Assembly (NCBI RefSeq): GCF_002075345.1
Contig: NZ_NAEW01000007.1
Coordinates: forward strand, 124,001 to 188,000
DNA: 64,000 bases
Reading direction: 5' to 3'
From: Citrobacter braakii
GTDB lineage: Bacteria; Pseudomonadota; Gammaproteobacteria; Enterobacterales; Enterobacteriaceae
The notes under the pieces were generated by a model. That model saw only the letters and a list, made by a program, of their open reading frames with translations, did no database searches and was not told where the DNA came from. The position numbers and the translations under genes are program-made. This document shows positions 47,029 through 59,285 of this stretch, in pieces (the stretch's first letter is position 1; every line of letters begins with the position of its first letter).

Positions 47029-47286
47029 TTACTCATCGCGAAAACCGGGCTTGCCATTGGCTTTACGCCACTCTTTGATTTCTTGAACAACCGCGACCGG
47101 ACCGCCTTTCCCTTCTTCTGGGTAATATATCAAATCAGAACCTGACGGATGTTCAGAAAGCCGCTCAAACTCTGCTACAGCAGCTATATGGGCCTTTTCA
47201 GATGGATAGGTATCGTTACAAATATCTTCAACAAAACTGAGGAACTCAGCTTCAGTAAAATCAGTGATGTCTTTATGCGTTACCAT
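47029..47286 (-). CDS. Colicin E/pyocin-type DNase immunity protein
   Basis: The 85-residue acidic protein belongs to the Im2/Im7/Im8/Im9 and pyocin immunity family. The hallmark EHPSGSDLIYYPEEG, with the two DNase-contacting tyrosines, and the TEAEFLSFVEDIC helix align with Im9. The tail EIKEWRKANGKPGF is also conserved. It should bind and neutralise the C-terminal HNH nuclease encoded just upstream. ATG 47286 lies one base after the toxin stop and its AAGGA ribosome-binding site is inside the toxin 3' end, so synthesis is coupled. Helix II (TYPSEKAHIAAVAEFERL) differs from Im9 and would set specificity. Confidence 0.93.
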   Translation of the reverse strand: MVTHKDITDFTEAEFLSFVEDICNDTYPSEKAHIAAVAEFERLSEHPSGSDLIYYPEEGKGGPVAVVQEIKEWRKANGKPGFRDE

Positions 47287-47287
47287 T

Positions 47288-48931
47288 TTATTTTCCTTGG
47301 TGAATTTCGATGTGCCGCTTTGGTGTAGTGACACCCAAATTATCTACGTCATAAACTGCACCACTATTTCTGATCTCTTCGATATGATGAAGTTCATACT
47401 TGACCCTTTGCCCGATGCTATCGGGTTTTCTTGCGTAGGCGGATCGACCATTTTTCATCGTAGCTAAGTTACGTGGATCAAATTGCTTTGAAAGTTCAGA
47501 GTCTTTGCTGACCTCCAGCCAGAAAGCCTGCCTGAAGTCGTCAAAATTGGAGAAGGTGCGTCCACGCAGTTTATCAGCAATCTGAGACGGGATAGGCGAG
47601 CCGTTGCCCTGACCCGCATCAGCTAACCAGGTGCCAGAAATCTTTTGCCCCTTGCCTGTGACTTGCCCTGGCAGATTGCGAATATAAACATAAATCGGGT
47701 CAAACGTCCCGGCAGGGTGTACCAGAATATAATCCCTGAATGGGCGTTCTCCCGGTGCTGGCGTTTCCGTTGACCACGGGCTGTTGATTTCACTTTCAGG
47801 GTAAACCAGCACACTCGGAGGAACGTATACATTGTCCCGATTCCCGGTATTGGAAGGAGATTCATACCCAGGATCGTCTGGTGTCCAAACAATCGTTGGC
47901 TTACTTGCGCTATCCTCCCAGAACTCATAGTTCCCGGTGGCGCTGTTCTTCTGAAGCATTCGAACCGGAACTTTGTCCTGCCCACCTCCAGCGCTGACAT
48001 GAAAACCTTTCGGCCTTATCATCCCGTTTTGCTCTGCTTCCCAGCGAAAGCGAACGCGCGTTGGAACATCTTCTTTATTCCGTGCGGCCTGCTCAAGCCG
48101 CATTTTATCGATGTAGTCCTGTTCGCCGCTGTTGAGTTTTGGCGAGTAGAATATGCCAAACAGAAAAACGGTGGTGGGGTTGGGGACTATCCAACGGCCA
48201 GCAGCAGAAAGATTTCCCCCGATTTTTTGCAATGCTGCATATCCAGCCTCAATTGCAACATCAGTGGTGACCCCTGCTGTCGTCGCGGCTCTTGCTGTTG
48301 CCATCCCTGCGGTCGCTGCCGCTTTAGGGGCATCCGGGGAGCTGAAAAGGCGCTTATACCACGGGTGATTATCTTCTGGTGGTGAGGTCGGTTCGGCGGG
48401 TTTATGCTTCTTTGCTGCCTGCGCGTGCTGGACGGGTTCCGATCCAGTTTCTTTCGGTTGGGGCAGCGCCCGGTAGTAGCCAGCATGCCCAAAATTATCA
48501 ACGGATTCCTGATCTGTTCCTGCGTCGGTACAACCTTCTCCCCGCAGACAGGATTTAGCAAAAACAGGTAATGCACTTGAGGCTGCCGCAGCGGCAATCG
48601 CTTGGTTAATGGGCCATTCTGCCGCCCGCTTTTGGTGCTCTTCGAAAGGATCGCCAGGGCTGTCTTCTACCCAGAGTGTTGTCGTGCCCATTACCTGATT
48701 GTTTTTGCAGTTACACAACACCTGATCACCAGTGGCAACGCAGGGTTTGTTTTCCGCAAAGTAGTATGCCGTACCATTTATCTGAAATGGTCCATTGCAG
48801 GTTTCTTTCGGACACCAGGCCATATCGCCACTTAGCGCAATATTCCTGTCTTCAATAATCGTTGAGGAAGCGGAAATAACCTCTCCACCGCTCGTGGTCT
48901 TGTCTCCTAGCCTTACCAGCGCTCTGGCCAT
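47288..48931 (-). CDS. PAAR / S-type pyocin / HNH DNase toxin
   Basis: The 547-residue toxin has three parts. Residues 1-90 form a PAAR-type tip domain (VRLGDKTTSGGEVISASS, then Cys-containing CNGPFQINGTAYYF). A proline-rich linker and an Ala-rich helical stretch (about 110-260) lead to an S-type pyocin domain at about 290-425. The C-terminal 130 residues are a colicin E9-like HNH DNase (LADAGQGNGSPIPSQIADKL). The HNH residues H515, H516, N531, H540 and H544 keep the exact spacing of colicin E9 H102/H103/N118/H127/H131, with R509 and E513 also kept. The PAAR domain suggests loading on a type VI secretion spike, though no secretion genes lie in this window. The target would be DNA of competitor cells. 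Confidence 0.92.
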   Translation of the reverse strand: MARALVRLGDKTTSGGEVISASSTIIEDRNIALSGDMAWCPKETCNGPFQINGTAYYFAENKPCVATGDQVLCNCKNNQVMGTTTLWVEDSPGDPFEEHQKRAAEWPINQAIAAAAASSALPVFAKSCLRGEGCTDAGTDQESVDNFGHAGYYRALPQPKETGSEPVQHAQAAKKHKPAEPTSPPEDNHPWYKRLFSSPDAPKAAATAGMATARAATTAGVTTDVAIEAGYAALQKIGGNLSAAGRWIVPNPTTVFLFGIFYSPKLNSGEQDYIDKMRLEQAARNKEDVPTRVRFRWEAEQNGMIRPKGFHVSAGGGQDKVPVRMLQKNSATGNYEFWEDSASKPTIVWTPDDPGYESPSNTGNRDNVYVPPSVLVYPESEINSPWSTETPAPGERPFRDYILVHPAGTFDPIYVYIRNLPGQVTGKGQKISGTWLADAGQGNGSPIPSQIADKLRGRTFSNFDDFRQAFWLEVSKDSELSKQFDPRNLATMKNGRSAYARKPDSIGQRVKYELHHIEEIRNSGAVYDVDNLGVTTPKRHIEIHQGK

Positions 48932-49384
48932 AAATCCCTCTATTTACTATGGAGAAATTGCTGAGAGGGAATTGTACAAATAACGATCATTAGTCGAAAG
49001 TATTTTTTCAGTTAAAGTGAAACTGCGTTTTGATACATCCATAAAATGGATGTTTTATGCAATTTTATTCAGTTTGCGAAGTATAAAAGATTTTGCTGTA
49101 TAGGCATTCTTTCGACTTAGTGATGTAGTTAAACGTACAAATACTGTTGCTCTACACATATGGGGTCTGTCCATTAGCCATGATTGCCTGCTCCGGGTTG
49201 TTCATAGCTACATGCCCGGCTCTGGCTTTGAAGGCCACCAACAATCCACAAAGCATTGCGGCATAACCTTTCATTATTTATTTTCTTGATTTATTTCCTT
49301 GCTGTTATCAGGTTGGCTCATTACTGAGTAGAGACGGGAAAATATAAACCTTGCTCTGCTGGCTGAATCGCAGCCCAGAAAGCA
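48932..49384. other. Intergenic region between the toxin gene and rnpB
   Basis: This 453-bp AT-rich stretch holds no convincing gene. A 40-codon minus-strand frame (49152-49274, MKGYAAMLCGLLVAF then polar residues) has a signal-like start but no well-placed ribosome-binding site. It could be a remnant. The toxin promoter should lie near 48935-49010. Confidence 0.4.
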
Positions 49385-49408
49385 AAAACCCCGCCGAAGC
49401 GGGGTTTT
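49384..49408 (-). terminator. rnpB terminator
   Basis: On the minus strand, AAAACCCCGCTTCGGCGGGG followed by TTTTT is a strong intrinsic terminator, directly after the RNase P RNA 3' end. Confidence 0.9.
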
Positions 49409-49414
49409 ATAAAG

Positions 49415-49791
<377 letters not shown>

Positions 49792-49798
49792 GGCGCGC

Positions 49799-49827
49799 AG
49801 TATAGAGGGTTTGCGGGGCATTGTCAC
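49799..49827 (-). promoter_or_regulatory. rnpB promoter
   Basis: On the minus strand, GTGACA (49827-49822, one mismatch to TTGACA), a 17-bp spacer and TATACT (49804-49799) lie just upstream of the RNA 5' end at 49791. A GCGCGCC discriminator follows, typical of stringently controlled stable-RNA promoters. The -35 box overlaps the garK stop codon. Confidence 0.85.
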
Positions 49828-50969
49828 CCCGCACTGCGCATTCCTATCGCCAACGTGGCGGCGATGTTTCTTGAAGCGCGATAAATATTATCAAATGCCC
49901 CACGAAAGGCCTCTTCCAGCGTGCTGATGGTGGTTAATACGCTAAACACCGCATCGATACCATATTGATGCACCACCTCCACATCGCGCGTCAGGCTGCC
50001 GCCAATACCAATTACCGGCTTGTGGTACTTCTTCGCGACATTCGCCACACCCACCGGCACTTTGCCGTGAATGCTCTGGCTGTCAATCCGCCCTTCTCCG
50101 GTCACCACCAGCGTACAGTCATGAATATGCTCTTCCAGATTGAGCGCCTGGGTCACAATCTCAATACCACTGCGCAGCTCCGCACCTAAAAAAGCCATTA
50201 ACGCGGCGCCCATTCCGCCTGCCGCACCAGAGCCAGGAACGTCTTTCACATCAACCCGCAGCGATTTTTTAATGATGTCGGCATAGTGAGACAGATTGCG
50301 GTCCAGTTCGATAATGCGTTCTTCCGTCGCCCCTTTCTGCGGGCCAAAAATGCGCGAAGCGCCAGTATCGCCGGTAAGTGGATTGGTCACATCGCAGGCC
50401 ACGCGAATTGAGCAGGTTTTTAAGCGCGGATCCAGGCCCGTTATATCGATGGTGTTCAGACTCTCCAGGCTTCCACCACCGTTGCCAATCTCTGTCCCGT
50501 TGGCGTCGCAGAGTTTCGCCCCCAGCGCCTGCACCATACCCGCGCCGCCGTCGTTGGTCGCACTGCCGCCAATACCAATAATGATGCTCTGCGCACCGCT
50601 ATCCAGCGCCTGCAAAATCAACTCCCCAGTGCCGCGCGACGTGGTAACTAACGGGTTACGCTTTTCAGGAGGAACTAACGCCAGACCGCTGGCTGCCGCC
50701 ATTTCGATAAACGCGGTTTTACCATCTCCAGACATGCCCCAGTAGGCATTCACTTTTTCGCCCAGCGGCCCTGTCACCCACGCTGAATGTTCACTCCCCT
50801 GCGTAGCGGCAATCATGGCTTCGACCGTTCCTTCACCACCATCGGCAACCGGGACAGAAACATATTGCGCATCGGGGAAAATTTCCCGAAATCCTTTTTC
50901 TATTGCCTGAGCTACCTCGGTGGCAGAAAGGCTTTCTTTATAAGAGTCTGGGGCAATTACGATTTTCAT
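49824..50969 (-). CDS. garK: Glycerate 2-kinase
   Basis: The 381-residue GarK phosphorylates D-glycerate at the 2 position, the last step of galactarate/glucarate catabolism. Motifs include MKIVIAPDSYKESLSA at the start, IGIGGSATNDGGAG (substrate/ATP loop) and TGEGRIDSQS. The start is ATG 50969; the 36-residue upstream extension of the frame overlaps the garR-garK spacer and is not conserved. It ends inside the rnpB promoter. Confidence 0.96.
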   Translation of the reverse strand: MKIVIAPDSYKESLSATEVAQAIEKGFREIFPDAQYVSVPVADGGEGTVEAMIAATQGSEHSAWVTGPLGEKVNAYWGMSGDGKTAFIEMAAASGLALVPPEKRNPLVTTSRGTGELILQALDSGAQSIIIGIGGSATNDGGAGMVQALGAKLCDANGTEIGNGGGSLESLNTIDITGLDPRLKTCSIRVACDVTNPLTGDTGASRIFGPQKGATEERIIELDRNLSHYADIIKKSLRVDVKDVPGSGAAGGMGAALMAFLGAELRSGIEIVTQALNLEEHIHDCTLVVTGEGRIDSQSIHGKVPVGVANVAKKYHKPVIGIGGSLTRDVEVVHQYGIDAVFSVLTTISTLEEAFRGAFDNIYRASRNIAATLAIGMRSAG

Positions 50970-51034
50970 AGTTATGTAGCCTGACAGTGCCGCGCAAGGC
51001 AAGAAATACAGGGCGCGCATCCGCGCCCTTCTTG

Positions 51035-51919
51035 TTAGCGAGTGACTTCCACTTTCGCCAGTTTTTCGTAGTAGCATGCGAGTGCGCTATGATCGGCGGT
51101 GCCCAGCCCATCAGCGCGTAGCGCCTGCATCATCTCCATGACTGCAGCAGTCAGCGGTAACTGAGCGCCAACGCCATGAGAGGTATCCAGCGCGTTCGCC
51201 AGATCTTTAATATGCAGGTCGATACGGAAACCCGGCTTAAAGTTTCTGTCCATAACCATTGGCGCTTTCGCATCCAGTACGGTGCTTCCCGCCAGCCCAC
51301 CACGGATCGCCTGATACACCAGATCCGGGTTTACGCCCGCTTTGGTCGCCAGCGTCAGCGCTTCCGACATCGCCGCAATGTTCAGCGCCACAATCACCTG
51401 ATTCGCCAGCTTGGTGACGTTACCCGCGCCGATATCACCGGTATGTACCACGGAACCTGCCATCGCCTTCATCAGATCGTAATATTTGTCAAAAATCGCT
51501 TTATCACCGCCAACCATCACCGACAGAGTACCGTCGATAGCTTTCGGTTCGCCGCCGCTTACCGGCGCATCCAGCATATCCACGCCTTTCGCTTTCAGTG
51601 CGTCGCTGATTTCACGGCTGGCTAACGGCGCGATGGAGCTCATGTCGATCAGCACTGTCCCCGGTTTCGCCCCTTCAATAATGCCGCCCTCTCCCAGCGC
51701 CACTTCTTTCACATGCGGAGAATTCGGCAGCATGGTGATGATCACATCGCACTGCTCGGCAATATCTTTCGCCGTGGCGGCGGTTTCTGCGCCTGCGGCA
51801 ATCACTTCCGCAATGGATTCCGGGTTACGGTCAGCAACCACCAGCGAGTAACCTGCCTTGAGGAGGTTTTTACTCATTGGTTTACCCATAATACCGAGGC
51901 CAATAAAACCAACTTTCAT
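51035..51919 (-). CDS. garR: Tartronate semialdehyde reductase
   Basis: The 294-residue beta-hydroxyacid dehydrogenase reduces tartronate semialdehyde to D-glycerate. The NAD(P) motif GFIGLGIMGKPMSKNLLKAG, DAPVSGGEPKA (substrate loop) and the catalytic lysine in GAGNVTKLANQ are visible. The start is ATG 51919; an in-frame ATG two codons earlier is possible. It is the third gene of garPLRK. Confidence 0.96.
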   Translation of the reverse strand: MKVGFIGLGIMGKPMSKNLLKAGYSLVVADRNPESIAEVIAAGAETAATAKDIAEQCDVIITMLPNSPHVKEVALGEGGIIEGAKPGTVLIDMSSIAPLASREISDALKAKGVDMLDAPVSGGEPKAIDGTLSVMVGGDKAIFDKYYDLMKAMAGSVVHTGDIGAGNVTKLANQVIVALNIAAMSEALTLATKAGVNPDLVYQAIRGGLAGSTVLDAKAPMVMDRNFKPGFRIDLHIKDLANALDTSHGVGAQLPLTAAVMEMMQALRADGLGTADHSALACYYEKLAKVEVTR

Positions 51920-51955
51920 TGTCATGTCTTTATCTCTCTCTACTGTCGAGGGTGG

Positions 51956-52726
51956 TTATTTCTTAAAAGAATCAGCCAATTTTTGCGTGGCTGAACGGAA
52001 CACGCCAAGATCGCTGCCAACGGCAACAAACGTCGCGCCCCACTCCAGATAACGACGCGCATCCGCCTCTACCGGGGCCAGAATGCCGCTTGGTTTGCCG
52101 TGTGCTTTCACGCGGGCAAAAATGTGCTGGATAGCTTTCTGCACATCAGGGTGTGACGCATTGCCGAGGTGGCCTAACGCCGCAGCCAGATCGCTTGGGC
52201 CGACGAAGACCCCGTCGACGCCTTCTGTCGCCGCGATTGCGTCAACGTTATCGACGCCCTGCTGACTTTCGATCTGCACGATGATGGTGATGTTCTTATT
52301 CGACTGCGCAAAGTAGTCCGGTACGGTGCCAAACATATTGGCGCGATGGGATACGGACACACCGCGAATACCTTCCGGCGGATAGCGGGTCGACGCCACG
52401 GCGTTCACCGCCTCTTCCTCCGTCTCCACGAACGGGATCAGGAAGTTGTAAAATCCGATATCCAGCAGGCGTTTGATAATTACCGGCTCGTTGGTCGGTA
52501 CACGCACTACCGGCGCGCTGGCGCTGCCTTTCAGCGCCATCAATTGCGGGATAAACGTCGATATGTCGTTCGGTGCGTGTTCGCCGTCCAGCACCAGCCA
52601 GTCAAAACCCGCCAGGCCTAAAACTTCGGTACTGATTGGGCTGGCTAATGCAGACCAGCAGCCGATCTGAATCTGTTGCGCCGCGAGAGCCGCTTTAAAC
52701 TTATTCGGAAAAATCGTGTTATTCAT
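51956..52726 (-). CDS. garL: 5-keto-4-deoxy-D-glucarate aldolase
   Basis: The 256-residue HpcH/HpaI-family class II aldolase cleaves 5-keto-4-deoxyglucarate (and 2-keto-3-deoxyglucarate) to pyruvate and tartronate semialdehyde. It shows [22 protein letters not shown] (metal Glu) and [17 protein letters not shown], all characteristic. It is 15 nt after garP and 36 nt before garR. Confidence 0.96.
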   Translation of the reverse strand: MNNTIFPNKFKAALAAQQIQIGCWSALASPISTEVLGLAGFDWLVLDGEHAPNDISTFIPQLMALKGSASAPVVRVPTNEPVIIKRLLDIGFYNFLIPFVETEEEAVNAVASTRYPPEGIRGVSVSHRANMFGTVPDYFAQSNKNITIIVQIESQQGVDNVDAIAATEGVDGVFVGPSDLAAALGHLGNASHPDVQKAIQHIFARVKAHGKPSGILAPVEADARRYLEWGATFVAVGSDLGVFRSATQKLADSFKK

Positions 52727-52741
52727 CGCTTACACCTTTGT

Positions 52742-54076
52742 TTATTTCTGCAATTCCATACGTTTAATGTCACCGACAATAAACAGGTAGCAAACCATTG
52801 CCATCAGCGCCGAGCACCCTACAAACATCAGCGCAGCATTAAATGAGTGCAGCTCGCTCACCAGATACCCAATCACCAGCGGGGTGACGATGGAAGCCAC
52901 ATTGCCAAATACGTTAAATACCCCACCGCACAGACCGACAATCTCTTTCGGCGCAGTATCGGAAATCACCGGCCATCCCAGCGCCCCGAAGCCTTTACCG
53001 AAGAACGCCAGCGCCATCAGCGCCACCACCAGGGTGGTGTTATCGGTGTAGTTACACAGAATAATGGTCGAGGCGAGCAGCATTCCGAGCACAATCGGCA
53101 GCTTACGTGCCAGAGTGATGCTGAAGCCACGTTTAATCAGATAATCAGAGAACACGCCGCCGAGTACGCCACCGGCAAATCCGCACAGCGCAGGAATCGA
53201 AGCCACCAGGCCCACTTTCAGGATCGACATGCCTTTTTCCTGTACCAGGTAAATCGGGAACCAGGTGAGGAAAAACCAGGTAATTGTGTTGATAAAATAC
53301 TGTCCGAAGAACACGCCGAGCATCATACGGTTAGTGAGCAACTGCTTGATATAATGCAGTTTAGGACCGCCTGACTTCACATCACCCGGCTTTTTATGGT
53401 CCATATCCACGACCGCGCCGTTTTCAGAGATAAACTTCAGCTCTTCTTGCGACATACGCGGGTGATCGGTTGGGTTATGAATAAACTTTACCCACAGTCC
53501 GGTGAGCACAAAACCAATCACGCCCATCACGGTAAAGACGTGTTCCCAGCCCCAGGCGAAGGTCAGCCAGCCCAGCAGCGGCGAAAACAGCGCCAGAGAG
53601 AAATACTGTGCGGAGTTAAAAATTGCGGACGCCGTACCGCGCTCTTTCGTCGGGAACCAGGCTGCCACAATACGGGCATTCGCCGGGAAGGACGGCGCTT
53701 CCGAGAAGCCCAGCATAAAGCGCATGATGAACATTGAAATACCCGCCCAGGCCAGCGGGAACATGTCGACAAAGCCCTGCAGGAAGGTAAACAGCGACCA
53801 GAAGAACAGGCTGTAGGTGTAGACTTTCTTAGAACCGAACTTATCCAGCAGCCAGCCGCCGGGGATTTGCATTAACAGGTAAGCCCAGCCGAAAGCGGAG
53901 AAAATGTACCCCATTGAGATGGCACTGAGCTGTAACTCTTTCGCCACTTCCGTGCCGGCAATTGACAGCGTTGCACGGTCCGCATAGTTAACGGCTGTAA
54001 CGATAAATATTATCAGCAATATTAAGTAACGGGTGTGCGTGCCTTTCTTTTTCTCGACAACTGTATCCAGAATCAT
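52742..54076 (-). CDS. garP: Galactarate/glucarate/glycerate MFS transporter
   Basis: The 444-residue MFS permease of the anion:cation symporter family matches GarP. It has about 12 helices, with NYADRATLSIAGTEVAKEL after helix 1 and the motif LGFSEAPSFPANARI. It imports galactarate and glucarate with protons. It is first in the leftward garPLRK operon, divergent from garD. Confidence 0.94.
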   Translation of the reverse strand: MILDTVVEKKKGTHTRYLILLIIFIVTAVNYADRATLSIAGTEVAKELQLSAISMGYIFSAFGWAYLLMQIPGGWLLDKFGSKKVYTYSLFFWSLFTFLQGFVDMFPLAWAGISMFIMRFMLGFSEAPSFPANARIVAAWFPTKERGTASAIFNSAQYFSLALFSPLLGWLTFAWGWEHVFTVMGVIGFVLTGLWVKFIHNPTDHPRMSQEELKFISENGAVVDMDHKKPGDVKSGGPKLHYIKQLLTNRMMLGVFFGQYFINTITWFFLTWFPIYLVQEKGMSILKVGLVASIPALCGFAGGVLGGVFSDYLIKRGFSITLARKLPIVLGMLLASTIILCNYTDNTTLVVALMALAFFGKGFGALGWPVISDTAPKEIVGLCGGVFNVFGNVASIVTPLVIGYLVSELHSFNAALMFVGCSALMAMVCYLFIVGDIKRMELQK

Positions 54077-54479
54077 TCTAATTACCTCGGGTACATTAAA
54101 TTTTTATTATTATTGGGTAGATATTCCTGGTGATAAATTACTGATAATAAGAACGCATAATAATTTATCAGACGCTATGAAACCGTGATTTAGTATAATC
54201 AGCAGCGCAACGTTAATCATTGTGCAAGCGCTCATTAAACATGCGTTATTAAAATAATGTTTTGGGCAGATGCACACATGCATGGGCGCTAATGCACACA
54301 TTTACGTATTACTACCCCTGGTGGGGCGGCCTTGCTGAGTTTAAGTGATCATCATCACATTCTTGGCGATAAACTCCTGACATTCTTATTTCACGATACC
54401 GAATCTTTATTACTTATAATTAGATTCAAAATATAAATATCCACACTATTATCACCACCTTGTTGGAGAATACTGGACA
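54077..54479. promoter_or_regulatory. Divergent garP-garD control region
   Basis: This 403-bp gap has no gene. AGTGA-TCATCA-TCACA at 54344-54359 is a near-perfect CRP site about 120 bp from garD. In E. coli both transcripts are activated by CdaR (SdaR); a CdaR site was not recognised by eye. AT-rich DNA lies on both sides. Confidence 0.55.
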
Positions 54480-57084
<2,605 letters not shown>

Positions 57085-57216
57085 GTAACTGATTAATATG
57101 AATTGTATGAATTCTGGCAAAGGTCTGTTTTAAAGCTGGATCACGAAAGCTGCTTTTACCCTTTGCCTTCAATCCAAAAATATTATGAAGATAAACAAAA
57201 GATATCGGAGATAGAA

Positions 57217-58488
57217 GTGAAAGAAATAATCTCTCGTCATAAAGCAGGTGAACATTTAGGTATTTGTTCTGTTTGTTCAGCACATCCGTTGGTCATTGAA
57301 TCCGCATTACGCTTTGATCTCAATACGGACAGTAAAGTTCTGATCGAAGCAACGTCTAATCAGGTTAATCAGTTTGGTGGCTATACCGGGATGAAACCCG
57401 CCGATTTCCGTGATTTTGTCTATGGCATCGCACAAGAAATTGGCTTCCCTCGAGAAAGACTGATCCTGGGGGGCGATCACCTCGGCCCTAACTGCTGGCA
57501 AAATGAAGTAGCGGCAGAAGCGATGGAGAAATCCGTAGCCTTGATTAAAGCTTACGTCGCCGCAGGATTCAGCAAAATCCATCTTGATGCTTCAATGTCC
57601 TGCGCTGACGATCCGACACCGCTAGACCCGATGGTTGTTGCTCAGCGAGCAGCCATACTTTGCCAGGCAGCAGAATCAACAGCAACCGAAGAACAGAAAC
57701 GCCAACTGACTTACGTGATTGGCACTGAAGTTCCCGTACCTGGTGGAGAAGCCACCACCATCGGTAGCGTTCATGTCACACGTGAAGAAGATGCCGCCCG
57801 GACACTGGAAACCCATCAGGTTGCCTTCAGTGCATTAGGGCTTGAAGAAGCGTTAACGCGCGTAATCGCCATTGTGGTCCAGCCCGGCGTCGAATTCGAT
57901 CACACTCAAATTATTCACTATCAGCCACAAGCTGCAAAAGCGCTTTCCGCCTGGATCAAAGAGACCCCAATGGTCTACGAAGCGCATTCCACAGATTATC
58001 AAACCCGCCAGGCATACCGTGCGCTGGTACGCGATCACTATGCGATTTTGAAAGTGGGTCCAGCACTCACCTTCGCTCTGCGTGAAGCTATTTTTGCCCT
58101 TGCGCAAATGGAAAATGAACTGGTATCTCCGGAGCAAAGAAGCCGGGTATTGGAAGTGATTGACGAAGTTATGTTGAATGAACCGGACTACTGGAAAAAA
58201 TACTATCGCCCAACCTGGAGTCAGGCGATGGTTGATATTCACTTCAGTCTCTCCGACCGTATTCGTTACTACTGGCCGCATCCCCGCATTCGTCAAAGCG
58301 TAGAGAAATTAATAACCAATCTTAATGACGTCGCTTTACCACTGGGGCTAATTAGCCAATTTATGCCCGTGCAATTTGAGCGTCTGTCTGAAGGAACGTT
58401 AACCGCGACGCCACACAATCTGATTATCGACAAAATTCAGGACGTTCTGCGCGCCTATCGCTTTGGTTGCGCACCAGCACTTGCCTGA
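57217..58488 (+). CDS. gatZ: Tagatose-1,6-bisphosphate aldolase, non-catalytic subunit
   Basis: The 423-residue GatZ/KbaZ-family protein is needed for full GatY activity and stability. It contains [20 protein letters not shown], the N-terminus conserved in E. coli GatZ. The start is set at GTG 57217, with GGAG six bases upstream; the longer frame from 57103 adds 38 residues with no counterpart. This leaves a 132-nt spacer after gatY, longer than in K-12. Confidence 0.92.
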   Translation: MKEIISRHKAGEHLGICSVCSAHPLVIESALRFDLNTDSKVLIEATSNQVNQFGGYTGMKPADFRDFVYGIAQEIGFPRERLILGGDHLGPNCWQNEVAAEAMEKSVALIKAYVAAGFSKIHLDASMSCADDPTPLDPMVVAQRAAILCQAAESTATEEQKRQLTYVIGTEVPVPGGEATTIGSVHVTREEDAARTLETHQVAFSALGLEEALTRVIAIVVQPGVEFDHTQIIHYQPQAAKALSAWIKETPMVYEAHSTDYQTRQAYRALVRDHYAILKVGPALTFALREAIFALAQMENELVSPEQRSRVLEVIDEVMLNEPDYWKKYYRPTWSQAMVDIHFSLSDRIRYYWPHPRIRQSVEKLITNLNDVALPLGLISQFMPVQFERLSEGTLTATPHNLIIDKIQDVLRAYRFGCAPALA

Positions 58489-58502
58489 AATCAGGAGAAT
58501 AT

Positions 58503-58967
58503 ATGAGCCAACTTTTTGTCCGAACAGGAATTAACTTTAGCTCGTGTCAGCATGCGCTGACACATATTGGGGAGGAGATGCTGGCCAAAGGGGTCGTGCA
58601 CGAAAGTTACCCGCAGGCCCTGATTGAGCGTGAAGCAACCTTTCCAACTGGAATAGCGCTGGAACGTCATGCCGTTGCGATTCCACATTGTGAAGCTGTC
58701 CATGCTAAATCTCCTGCTATCTATCTGATTCGCCCGGATACACCGGTCAACTTTCAACAAGCGGATGATGATGAAGAGATCGCCGTCTCTTTAATTATCG
58801 CCTTAATCGTTGAGAACCCGACGGCACAACTGAAGCTCCTGCGTCGTCTGTTTAGTGAGCTACAAAACCCGAACACCATTGAAGCATTACTGAATGCGCC
58901 CGATGCAGAACTGGCAATGCTCTTTCGGGAAAAAATCCTTGAGTCTGAGCTCTGTGCCCAGATTTGA
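58503..58967 (+). CDS. gatA: Galactitol PTS EIIA
   Basis: The 154-residue PTS EIIA domain protein (fructose/mannitol-type fold) has the phosphorylation histidine in VAIPHCEAVHAKSP (His near residue 62). It accepts phosphate from HPr and passes it to GatB. ATG 58503 follows AGGAG and lies 14 nt after gatZ. Confidence 0.94.
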   Translation: MSQLFVRTGINFSSCQHALTHIGEEMLAKGVVHESYPQALIEREATFPTGIALERHAVAIPHCEAVHAKSPAIYLIRPDTPVNFQQADDDEEIAVSLIIALIVENPTAQLKLLRRLFSELQNPNTIEALLNAPDAELAMLFREKILESELCAQI

Positions 58968-58996
58968 TAAAAAACTGATAATAAAAGGAATACCCT

Positions 58997-59281
58997 ATGA
59001 AACGTAAAGTAATTGTGGCCTGTGGCGGTGCTGTAGCAACTTCAACAATGGCTGCAGAAGAAATTAAAGAACTCTGTGAAGCCAACAATATACAACTCGA
59101 CCTGGTTCAGTGTCGTGTAACAGAAATCGAAACCTATATGGACGGCGCAGACCTCATTTGTACCACGGCTCGCGTTGACCGTACATTTGGCGATATCCCG
59201 GTGGTTCACGGCATGCCTTTTGTCTCAGGCGTGGGTATCGAAGCATTGCAGCAAAAAATCCTGACCATCCTCGTGGGGTAA
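58997..59281 (+). CDS. gatB: Galactitol PTS EIIB
   Basis: The 94-residue EIIB has the phospho-cysteine loop [17 protein letters not shown], with Cys near residue 10. It transfers phosphate from GatA to galactitol during uptake through GatC. It ends 4 nt before gatC. Confidence 0.96.
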   Translation: MKRKVIVACGGAVATSTMAAEEIKELCEANNIQLDLVQCRVTEIETYMDGADLICTTARVDRTFGDIPVVHGMPFVSGVGIEALQQKILTILVG

Positions 59282-59285
59282 CGCC

